The position numbers and the translations under genes are program-made. DNA of 5,158 nt, taken from Xanthobacteraceae bacterium. Lineage in GTDB: Bacteria; Pseudomonadota; Alphaproteobacteria; Rhizobiales; Xanthobacteraceae. Location of the stretch: the NCBI GenBank assembly GCA_030043175.1, contig JASHYD010000423.1:1-5158 (forward strand), in the 5' to 3' direction. Shown piece by piece: positions 1 through 4,983 of the stretch (positions within the stretch are counted from its first letter, which is position 1; each line of letters opens with the position of its first letter). The notes beneath the pieces are model-generated. The model was not told where the DNA came from. It ran no database searches and saw nothing but the letters and a program-made list of their open reading frames with translations.

Positions 1-1025
1 GGATTGCCGGTATGGTGGCTCATATAGTGCCGCCCGACCTGGCCGGCATTGTTGCCAAGCCCATTGGGGAAGGCCCGCGATTTCGACAGCAGCAGCAGGC
101 GCACGTTCTCGTAGGTATAGCTTGCCAGCAGCACCACGTCCGCCGGCTGGAAATATTCGAGGCCGCCCTTGACGTAGTTCACGCCCGTCACGCGCCCGGT
201 CTTCGCATCGACGGCGACGCTCGTGGCGATCGCCCGCGTCACCACCTGCAGGCGCTTCGTCTCCATCGCTTTCGGGATGGTGCTCACTGCAGTTGAGTTC
301 TTGGCGCTGACGTGACAGCCCCCGCGGTTGCAGAACCCGTGATACTGGCATGCGGGCCGGTCGTCATAGGTCTGCGAGTTGATGGCGGCGGGGCCCGGAA
401 ACGGCTGCCATCCGAGCTTGCGCGCGGCCGTCGCCATGTGCTCGGTGAATTCGCTGCCACGCAGCGGCGGCATCGGATAGCCGCGCTGGCGCGCTCCTTC
501 AAAGATGTTGCCGCGCGGATCGATCGTGCCGTTGACGTTGCCGGCCTGACCGGACACGCCGACCTCGTGCTCGACCTTGTCATAATAGGGCTCGAGCTCC
601 TCGAGCCCGAACGGCCAGTCCTCGACCGTGGAGCCGTTCGGGATACGCGCCGCGCCGTAGCGCCGTGTGGTCTGGCTGACCACCCGGAAGTCCCACGGAT
701 TGAGCCGCCAGCTCTGCGCCCAATAGTGCAGCGAGGTGCCGCCGACCGCATTCATCATCGGGTGGATCGGCAGCCGCGGCGAATAGGGCGCCGATGCGTT
801 TGGCCGATGGGTTGGTATTTCCGTATTGGCTTTCTGCGCGGCCTGGGGCCAGCCGCGGAAATTGTTGCGCAATTCGTCTGGCGCGAAATCGCGCGGGGTG
901 AGCCATGAGCCGGATTCGAGCGCGATCACCTCGAGGCCCGCGCGTGCCAGCGGCAGAGCCGCGACCCCGCCGACCGCGCCGAGCCCGACGATGACGACGT
1001 CGGTCTTGTTAAGGGCGATGGCCAT
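1..1025 (-). CDS. GMC-family FAD oxidoreductase, gluconate 2-dehydrogenase-type large subunit (3' end cut by window edge)
   Basis: The frame stays open from an ATG at 1025 to the left edge, giving 341 N-terminal residues; whole family members are usually 550-600. Seen: an N-terminal FAD-binding Rossmann segment (residues 9-37) with the glycine signature GLGAVGG at 14-20 and an acidic residue (E37) ending the second strand; the GMC motif VGGTSLHYW at 94-102; and a cysteine cluster C226, C232, C237 followed by AKNST (241-245), as in dehydrogenases that work with a small subunit and a cytochrome. There is no signal peptide, so export probably relies on the Tat-tagged partner encoded just upstream. 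A strong Shine-Dalgarno (AGGGGAGG, 5-base gap) supports the start, which overlaps the partner's end by 17 bases. Known family role: FAD-dependent oxidation of sugars, sugar acids or polyols in the periplasm, with electrons passed to a cytochrome. The substrate cannot be read here; the catalytic His region lies beyond the edge. Confidence 0.93.
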   Translation of the reverse strand, partial: MAIALNKTDVVIVGLGAVGGVAALPLARAGLEVIALESGSWLTPRDFAPDELRNNFRGWPQAAQKANTEIPTHRPNASAPYSPRLPIHPMMNAVGGTSLHYWAQSWRLNPWDFRVVSQTTRRYGAARIPNGSTVEDWPFGLEELEPYYDKVEHEVGVSGQAGNVNGTIDPRGNIFEGARQRGYPMPPLRGSEFTEHMATAARKLGWQPFPGPAAINSQTYDDRPACQYHGFCNRGGCHVSAKNSTAVSTIPKAMETKRLQVVTRAIATSVAVDAKTGRVTGVNYVKGGLEYFQPADVVLLASYTYENVRLLLLSKSRAFPNGLGNNAGQVGRHYMSHHTGN

Positions 1026-1734
1026 GATCGCCTCCCCTCTGACTGCCTTTTGGAGTGAACATCGCTTCCTCGTACGCGGACTTGCGCACCGCCTTGGGTG
1101 CGCGCATGCGCTGCTCTTGGGGACCGGCGGTCATCCGCGGGCCCGGATAGCCGATCAGGTCCCAGCCGACGAAGTGAGCGTTGCCGCCGTAATAGGGATC
1201 GCAGAACGTGCCCTGAATGGTGTGAGTGCGCACCAGATTGAAGAAGCTCGCGGCGTCCGGCATGAAGCCGGTGGCGACGTTGTTTTCCATATCTGTCACC
1301 ACCGCATCCTGGTCGTGCGGCGAAAGCTGGATGAATGGCGCGCCTTTCGTCTGTTGCGCATAGGCATCGATAGCCGCAAGCCCGGCCGCATAAGCATCGC
1401 GGGAGGTACGCAGCGGACCACTCAGGGCGCGATCGATGTAATAGGCTGCGCGCGCTTGCGCGGCGCCCGGACCGTTCTCGTCGCTCGGGATGAGGCGCGC
1501 GCAGATCGCTTCCAGGATATCGGCTTCGGTGGCGGTGAGAGTTTCGAGCGCTTCGAGCCGCAGCCCCACATTACTGTCCCCGGCCGCCGGGGGAGGGGAC
1601 GGCGTGGGCTGCGCCAGAGCATCGCCCGCCGGCAGCGGCGCTCCGGCGACGGCAGCGGCGGCACCGGCGCCCACCGTCCTGATCAGATCGCGCCGCGATA
1701 CCTCGCGCGCCGGGTCGTCGGTTTCGCTCGCCAC
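1009..1734 (-). CDS. Gluconate 2-dehydrogenase subunit 3 family protein, Tat-exported small subunit
   Basis: This is the small (gamma) subunit partner of the GMC dehydrogenase encoded directly downstream; 241 residues from the chosen start. A twin-arginine motif SRRDLIRTV lies at 13-21, followed by an alanine-rich hydrophobic stretch and a likely cleavage site after ALA (39-41). The mature domain shows the family's early LTATEADILEAICARLIPSDE segment (positions 66-86) and the C-terminal GTFCDPYYGGN (175-185) followed by GW and IGYPG (190-198). The start chosen is GTG at 1734, because AGGAGG sits 5 bases upstream and the Tat motif then falls at a normal distance. An in-frame ATG at 1908 would add 58 low-complexity, charged residues encoded partly by an intergenic palindrome, which is implausible. 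Known for the family: the small subunit carries the Tat signal, is needed for maturation, and brings the folded FAD subunit out with it. The substrate of the complex is unknown. Confidence 0.92.
   Translation of the reverse strand: MASETDDPAREVSRRDLIRTVGAGAAAAVAGAPLPAGDALAQPTPSPPPAAGDSNVGLRLEALETLTATEADILEAICARLIPSDENGPGAAQARAAYYIDRALSGPLRTSRDAYAAGLAAIDAYAQQTKGAPFIQLSPHDQDAVVTDMENNVATGFMPDAASFFNLVRTHTIQGTFCDPYYGGNAHFVGWDLIGYPGPRMTAGPQEQRMRAPKAVRKSAYEEAMFTPKGSQRGGDHGHRP
1031..1040 (-). promoter_or_regulatory. Shine-Dalgarno of the GMC subunit, inside the upstream gene
   Basis: The minus strand reads AGAGGGGAGG, 5 bases before the ATG at 1025. It lies within the last codons of the subunit 3 gene, so the two proteins are probably translationally coupled. 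It also fixes the start of the large subunit. Confidence 0.8.
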
Positions 1735-1739
1735 TGCTG

Positions 1740-1745
1740 CCTCCT
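1740..1745 (-). promoter_or_regulatory. Shine-Dalgarno that decides the GTG start of the subunit 3 gene
   Basis: The minus strand reads AGGAGG followed by 5 bases (CAGCA) and then GTG at 1734. This near-perfect ribosome binding site is the main reason for rejecting the longer reading from the ATG at 1908. Confidence 0.82.
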
Positions 1746-1884
1746 GTTGTTTTTGCGTCTTGCCTTGAGGCTGCACTTTTGTGAGGGAGTCCGCAAGCTT
1801 GGGTAATTCTGATGCGCCCGTGGCCGACGGAGCGCCCCGGATTTTGATCGCGTCATCCGCACGGCGCCGTTCGCGAAAGGGCTT

Positions 1885-1916
1885 GACCCCGGTGTCGCTT
1901 CGCTCCATCCGGGGTC
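1885..1916. repeat. GC-rich palindromic element, possible dispersed intergenic repeat
   Basis: GACCCCGG at 1885-1892 is the exact inverse complement of CCGGGGTC at 1909-1916, with a 16-base loop containing GTCGCTTCGCTCC. Together with flanking bases (roughly 1853-1935) it resembles GC-rich hairpin elements repeated between genes in Bradyrhizobium-like genomes. That resemblance is from memory, not a search. No T-tract follows the second arm, so a classical terminator is unlikely. Confidence 0.5.
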
Positions 1917-1965
1917 GAGACGCAATGGCAGGCGAGAAAGTCAGCCGCAGGAGCGCACGAGACGC

Positions 1966-1983
1966 CGCGGCGGCCTAGCCGCG
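1966..1983. repeat. Small perfect inverted repeat
   Basis: CGCGGC at 1966-1971 pairs with GCCGCG at 1978-1983 across a 6-base loop, about 55 bases before the ATG of the first Bug gene. It could form a hairpin in that gene's leader. In DNA this GC-rich it could equally be chance. Confidence 0.3.
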
Positions 1984-2030
1984 TAGGCGAGGTTGAGGTA
2001 ACCCAACCCCAAAAGACAGGGGTATCCAGC

Positions 2031-2035
2031 GGAGG
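2031..2035 (+). promoter_or_regulatory. Shine-Dalgarno of the first Bug receptor gene
   Basis: GGAGG ends 4 bases before the ATG at 2040. The gap is slightly short but acceptable, and it supports this start, which also gives a clean signal peptide. Confidence 0.65.
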
Positions 2036-2039
2036 TTCG

Positions 2040-2999
2040 ATGAGACGTTTGTGGTTATCAGTGGAGCTGCTCGTGGTGCTCATCGTGTCGGCTCCGGCGG
2101 TGGCGCAGCCATGGCCGACAAAGACCATCCGTGCCGTGGTGCCGCTCACCGCAGGCAGCGCGGTCGACATTGTGCCGAGGATCGTGCTCGAACAGGTGGG
2201 GGCTCAGCTCGGCCAGTCGATCGTGGTCGAGAACCGCACGGGCGCAAGCGGCACCATCGGCATCCGATCGGTCGCGACCTCGCCGCCCGATGGCTATACG
2301 TTGCTTGCCTCCTCCTCCAGCATCGTGGTTTCGCCCTTCACGGTCGCCAACGCCCATTATGATCCCATCAAGGATTTCATCGCGGTGGCGCCGCTCGGCA
2401 ACCTCCCCAATGTGCTGGTGGTGCCGCCGTCGCCGAATATCCGCACCGTGCAGGAATTCGTCGCCGCCGCCAAGAAGAGGCGGATTACCTACGGTTCCGC
2501 TGGCGTCGGCACGCCGGTTTACCTCGCTATGGAGAAATTCCGTCTCGCTGCCGGCTTCCAGGGAGATTTCATCCCCTTCCGCGGCGCCCCCGAAGTGCTG
2601 ACGGAGGTGATGACCGGACGCGTCGATGCCTATTACGCGCCGCTCTCGGCGGCTCTCGAATTCATTCGTGCGGGCAAGCTGGTGGCGCTGAGCGTCAGCA
2701 GTGTTGAGCGGTCCTCGGCGCTTCCGGACGTCCCGACCTCGATCGAAGCCGGCTATCCCAATTCCGACCTCAATTTCTGGATCGGCGTTTTCGCCCCCGT
2801 TGGGACGCCGCGTGACATCGTCGTGAGACTGAGCCGCGAGATCGGGATTGCGCTTGCCAATCCGGATGTCCGCGCGAAGCTCGCCGCCGAGGGCGTGGAT
2901 CCGATGACGATGGACTCGCAAGAATTTGCGGCCTTCGTCAACGCCGAATCGACGTCGATGGCAAAGCTCGCCAAGGCACTGAATTTGACGCCGCAGTAA
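2040..2999 (+). CDS. Bug/TctC-family periplasmic substrate-binding protein
   Basis: A 319-residue extracytoplasmic receptor of the tripartite tricarboxylate transporter (TctC/Bug) family, close to the usual 320-330. Residues 1-22 form a Sec signal peptide: two arginines, then a hydrophobic core ending in AVA before Q23. The mature start WPTKTIRAVVPLTAGSAVD (25-43) is the family's first ligand-loop region; D43 is the aspartate that usually contacts the ligand's amino or carboxylate group through water. The common AGG at this site reads AGS here. VVENRTGASGTIG (62-74) and PPDGYTLL (82-89) form the second conserved block. GYPNSDLNFWIGVFAPVGTP (238-257) is the C-terminal signature. Known family ligands include citrate, other carboxylates, amino acids and aromatic acids; this ligand cannot be predicted. 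No tctA/tctB genes are nearby. It converges with dksA, the stop codons being only 12 bases apart. Confidence 0.93.
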   Translation: MRRLWLSVELLVVLIVSAPAVAQPWPTKTIRAVVPLTAGSAVDIVPRIVLEQVGAQLGQSIVVENRTGASGTIGIRSVATSPPDGYTLLASSSSIVVSPFTVANAHYDPIKDFIAVAPLGNLPNVLVVPPSPNIRTVQEFVAAAKKRRITYGSAGVGTPVYLAMEKFRLAAGFQGDFIPFRGAPEVLTEVMTGRVDAYYAPLSAALEFIRAGKLVALSVSSVERSSALPDVPTSIEAGYPNSDLNFWIGVFAPVGTPRDIVVRLSREIGIALANPDVRAKLAAEGVDPMTMDSQEFAAFVNAESTSMAKLAKALNLTPQ

Positions 3000-3011
3000 G
3001 CTGACGCGTCG

Positions 3012-3428
3012 TTACTCGTCACGATAGACGCGTTCGCGGCGCTCGTGGCGCTCTTGCGCTTCAATTGAAAGCGTTGCGATCGGCCGCGCCTCAAGTCGCT
3101 TGATCGAGATTGGCTCGCCGGTCTCTTCGCAATAACCGTAGGTGCCGTCCTCGATGCGCGATAGCGCTTCGTCGATTTTGGCGATCAGCTTGCGCTGGCG
3201 GTCGCGCGCACGCAGCTCAATCGCCCGGTCTGTCTCCGATGAGGCTCGGTCGGCGAAGTCGGGATGATTCTGGTTCTCGTCCTGGAGGTGCTGGAGAGTC
3301 TCCTTAGACTCCCTGAGTATATCTTCCCTCCAAGCAAGCAATTTTTGCCGGAAATACTCGCGTTGGCGTTCATTCATGAACGGCTCTTTATCGGTCGGCC
3401 GATAGGGCTTGCCCTTATCCGCACCCAT
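3012..3428 (-). CDS. dksA: DksA/TraR-family RNA polymerase-binding regulator, zinc-finger cysteines mostly lost
   Basis: A DksA-type regulator, 138 residues from the chosen start. DksA enters the RNA polymerase secondary channel and, with ppGpp, alters initiation at rRNA and amino-acid promoters. Seen: a coiled-coil region (about 18-93) with the tip motif DFADRA (57-62), where D60 and A62 match the functional tip residues of E. coli DksA; the ELRARDRQRKL helix (71-81); then a globular part GYCEETGEP (98-106) and RLEARPIATLSIEAQ (111-125). Of the four zinc-ligand positions only C100 remains; the others are T103, S121 and A124 at unchanged spacing. Start: an ATG at 3428 has GGGAG 8 bases upstream and lies below a good promoter. 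The frame extends to an ATG at 3563, but that lies upstream of the promoter. ATGs at 3455 and 3377 are other options; YRP and EPFMNERQREYF (9-26) look family-like and favour 3428. Confidence 0.92.
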   Translation of the reverse strand: MGADKGKPYRPTDKEPFMNERQREYFRQKLLAWREDILRESKETLQHLQDENQNHPDFADRASSETDRAIELRARDRQRKLIAKIDEALSRIEDGTYGYCEETGEPISIKRLEARPIATLSIEAQERHERRERVYRDE

Positions 3429-3436
3429 CTGTCCGG

Positions 3437-3441
3437 CTCCC
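3437..3441 (-). promoter_or_regulatory. Shine-Dalgarno supporting the dksA start at 3428
   Basis: The minus strand reads GGGAG 8 bases before the ATG at 3428. The alternative ATG at 3455 has only a weak purine run. The ATG at 3377 has AAAGAG about 6 bases upstream and is the main competitor. Confidence 0.5.
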
Positions 3442-3489
3442 AGGCGCAAAATCATTGTTCTTGTTCGCGAACTCTGCCGCGAGGCCGGC

Positions 3490-3518
3490 CTTATATCGGG
3501 CCTCCGGCGCGGCTTCAA
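3490..3518 (-). promoter_or_regulatory. Probable sigma-70 promoter of dksA
   Basis: The minus strand has TTGAAG at 3513-3518 (-35) and TATAAG at 3490-3495 (-10), separated by exactly 17 bases. Transcription would begin near 3483 and give a leader of about 55 bases to the ATG at 3428. This is the best promoter match I found in the window, and its position excludes the longest possible reading of the gene. Confidence 0.62.
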
Positions 3519-3583
3519 TCGTGAAGCACCAAGTATATGATTCGGATCACGAAAATGCGACAAAAAACGTCATCCCGGCCCAG

Positions 3584-3594
3584 TTGCGACGCAA
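3584..3594. promoter_or_regulatory. Short palindrome TTGCGACGCAA, possible operator
   Basis: TTGCG and CGCAA are perfect inverse complements around a single A. It sits about 65 bases upstream of the dksA -35 box and 275 bases before the second Bug gene. Small palindromes of this form can be repressor half-sites, but nothing links it to a named regulator. Confidence 0.22.
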
Positions 3595-3868
3595 TTCTTC
3601 CCAGCTTATCGCGTGAATTTGATTAAAGCCGCGGTGATCGTGCACACCTGGGAGCGATGTCCCGGGCATCATCTGGCCAGTTCCACCTATGGTCGAGCTT
3701 GTGTCATGCGAAGTGCACACCGCGCCATCGCGAAGTCGTTGCAGCAGGGCTGATCGTCCGCTGGCCGCGCTGGAACCGCCACGGCCGGTCCATTAACATC
3801 GGCCGCGGGTCGCCCCTACCTTCCGGCCGCGCGAGAGCCGGGAATGGGCGCCATCGGCCGGGGATGAG

Positions 3869-4873
3869 ATGGCTTCAAATTCAGCAGTGACAGACCTGCC
3901 GCCGCAATCGGCGCGGTACCTCAGCATCGCGGTTGCCCTTGTTGTGTGGGCGGCCGGATCCGCAGTGCCAGAGCCTGCATATCCCACTCGCCCCGTTCGC
4001 ATCATCGTGCCCTACGGACCCGGCGGCGTTGCCGACACCACGATGCGCCTCATCGCAGACAAGCTCACCCAGAAGCTTGGCCAGCAGTTCATCGTCGATA
4101 ACCGACCCGGCGCAGGCGGCATCGTTGCCGCCAAAGCCGCAGCCCAAGCGGCGCCGGACGGTTATGTGCTGCATCTCACCAGCAACGGCACTGCCATTTC
4201 GACCGCGCTGTTTCGGCAGCTGCCCTATGATGTGCTGCGGGATTTCACGTCAATCACAATCACGGCTTGGTTCGACCTTATCATTGCCACTCAATCGGAC
4301 GGACCGCTTCGGACCATCGCCGATATTCTCACGGCGGCCCGCCAGAGCCCCGGCAAGCTGAATTTCGGCACCATCACGCCAGGCAGCACCCAGAACCTGT
4401 CGGCGGAATTGTTCAAGAGTGTGGCCGGCATCGACGTCGCCGTGGTGACCTACCGCACCACACCTGAACTCGTCACCGGCCTGATGCGCGGCGACGTGCA
4501 GGTCGGCTTTGAATATTACGCAGGCCTCAATGCCGCCGTCGGCGGCGGGAAGCTCAAAGCAGTCGCGACCACTGGCAGCAAGCGCACGCCCGCGCTGCCC
4601 GCGGTGCCGACCGTTGGGGAAAGCGGGCTGCCGGCCTATGTGGTTGAGAGCTGGAACGGGCTCTCAGGTCCGGGCGGCATGCCGGACGAGATCGTCAACT
4701 TCCTCAACCGCGCCGTAAACGACGTGTTGAACCTGCCTGAGGTCAAAGAGAAGGCCATGCTCAACGGCATGGAGGTGCGCGGCACCAGTCCGCAGGAAAT
4801 GCAGTCGCGCATGAAAGCCGACATCGCCAAATGGACCGCAGTGATCGAGAAGGCCGGCATCGAACGGCAGTAA
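3869..4873 (+). CDS. Second Bug/TctC-family periplasmic substrate-binding protein
   Basis: A 334-residue receptor of the TctC/Bug family, clearly divergent from the receptor at 2040-2999. The N-terminus has a polar lead (1-16) with a single arginine (R16), a hydrophobic core (17-32) and a likely signal-peptidase site near GSA (30-32). The mature start YPTRPVRIIVPYGPGGVAD (38-56) is the canonical first ligand loop, with D56 as the conserved aspartate. VDNRPGAGGIVAAKAAAQAAPDGYVL (76-101) is the second block. Near the C-terminus, ALPAVPTVGESGLP (242-255) and SWNGLSGPGGMP (261-272) replace the usual W-x-G-x-x-A-P-x-G-T-P signature, with G-P-G-G-M-P in place of the last part. The ATG at 3869 has a GGGGATGAG purine stretch just upstream; a GTG at 3887 is a weaker option. 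Its strand and the downstream decarboxylase-like gene 110 bases away suggest a shared catabolic role. The ligand is unknown; aromatic acids are a guess from the neighbour. Confidence 0.92.
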   Translation: MASNSAVTDLPPQSARYLSIAVALVVWAAGSAVPEPAYPTRPVRIIVPYGPGGVADTTMRLIADKLTQKLGQQFIVDNRPGAGGIVAAKAAAQAAPDGYVLHLTSNGTAISTALFRQLPYDVLRDFTSITITAWFDLIIATQSDGPLRTIADILTAARQSPGKLNFGTITPGSTQNLSAELFKSVAGIDVAVVTYRTTPELVTGLMRGDVQVGFEYYAGLNAAVGGGKLKAVATTGSKRTPALPAVPTVGESGLPAYVVESWNGLSGPGGMPDEIVNFLNRAVNDVLNLPEVKEKAMLNGMEVRGTSPQEMQSRMKADIAKWTAVIEKAGIERQ

Positions 4874-4983
4874 GCGAACGGGTGACAGATGGCGCAGGAA
4901 CCGTTAGGGCCTGCTACGATCGTCGTCTATCCGCTCTCCGTCATGTCATCTGCCATCTAAGAGTCATCTAAGAGGCTGCCCTC
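4874..4983 (+). other. Spacer between the second Bug gene and the decarboxylase-like gene
   Basis: There are 110 bases between the stop codon and the next ATG. AGATGGC (4887-4893) and GCCATCT (4952-4958) are inverse complements 58 bases apart, and AACGG/CCGTT (4877-4881, 4901-4905) form a weak short stem. Neither is followed by a T-tract, so no terminator is called and cotranscription of the two genes remains possible. Confidence 0.4.
4954..4975 (+). repeat. Tandem 11-base repeat before the decarboxylase-like gene
   Basis: CATCTAAGAGT (4954-4964) is followed at once by CATCTAAGAGG (4965-4975), 10 of 11 bases identical. The second copy supplies the AGAGG that acts as ribosome binding site for the ATG at 4984, 8 bases further on. 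Duplication of a site next to translation start may be replication slippage or may have a control role. Confidence 0.5.

Larger units (their letters stand above)
1735..2039. other. Divergent intergenic region between the dehydrogenase operon and the first Bug gene
   Basis: This 305-base spacer must hold promoters for both flanking genes, which point away from each other. I could not identify a convincing -35/-10 pair on either strand. It contains an 8-base-arm palindrome (1885-1916) and a smaller GC-rich hairpin (1966-1983). Open frames cross it on both strands, but they lack ribosome sites and family features, so I read it as non-coding. Confidence 0.7.
3429..3868. other. Divergent intergenic region between dksA and the second Bug gene
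   Basis: The first ~90 bases hold the dksA leader and promoter on the minus strand. The rest should carry the control region of the second Bug gene, but I see no convincing -35/-10 pair for it. Contents noted: an 11-base palindrome TTGCGACGCAA (3584-3594) and two copies of GTGCACACC (3640-3648 and 3713-3721). A 77-codon open frame (3657-3890) has no ribosome site or recognisable features and overlaps the real gene, so I treat the region as non-coding. Confidence 0.65.

Noticed and set aside
12..908. Plus-strand open frames of 94 and 198 codons opposite the GMC gene
   Set aside because: They are antisense to a clearly conserved GMC coding sequence and lack domains or ribosome sites. Long antisense frames are expected at this GC content.
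826..1806. Plus-strand 326-codon frame opposite the subunit 3 gene
   Set aside because: It is longer than the real gene, but its translation is arginine-rich with no recognisable motif. The minus strand encodes a Tat signal and the complete subunit 3 family signature.
1885..1916. Palindrome as a rho-independent terminator
   Set aside because: Neither strand has a T-run after the stem, and it lies between divergently transcribed genes, where no transcript needs to end.
2058..2921. Minus-strand 287-codon frame inside the first Bug gene
   Set aside because: Its composition is rich in His, Arg and Gly as in a shadow frame, while the plus strand carries a signal peptide and all Bug-family blocks.
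2997..3014. Bidirectional terminator between the convergent Bug and dksA genes
   Set aside because: Only 12 bases separate the stop codons and no hairpin with a T-tract is visible; any termination signal would have to lie inside the coding regions.
3584..3615. TTGCGA-N16-TTATCG as promoter of the second Bug gene
   Set aside because: The -10 match is poor and the leader would be about 250 bases, so the evidence is too weak to call.
3657..3890. 77-codon plus-strand frame upstream of and overlapping the second Bug gene
   Set aside because: It has no ribosome site and no likeness to a known family. Its last codons run out of frame into the Bug gene start.
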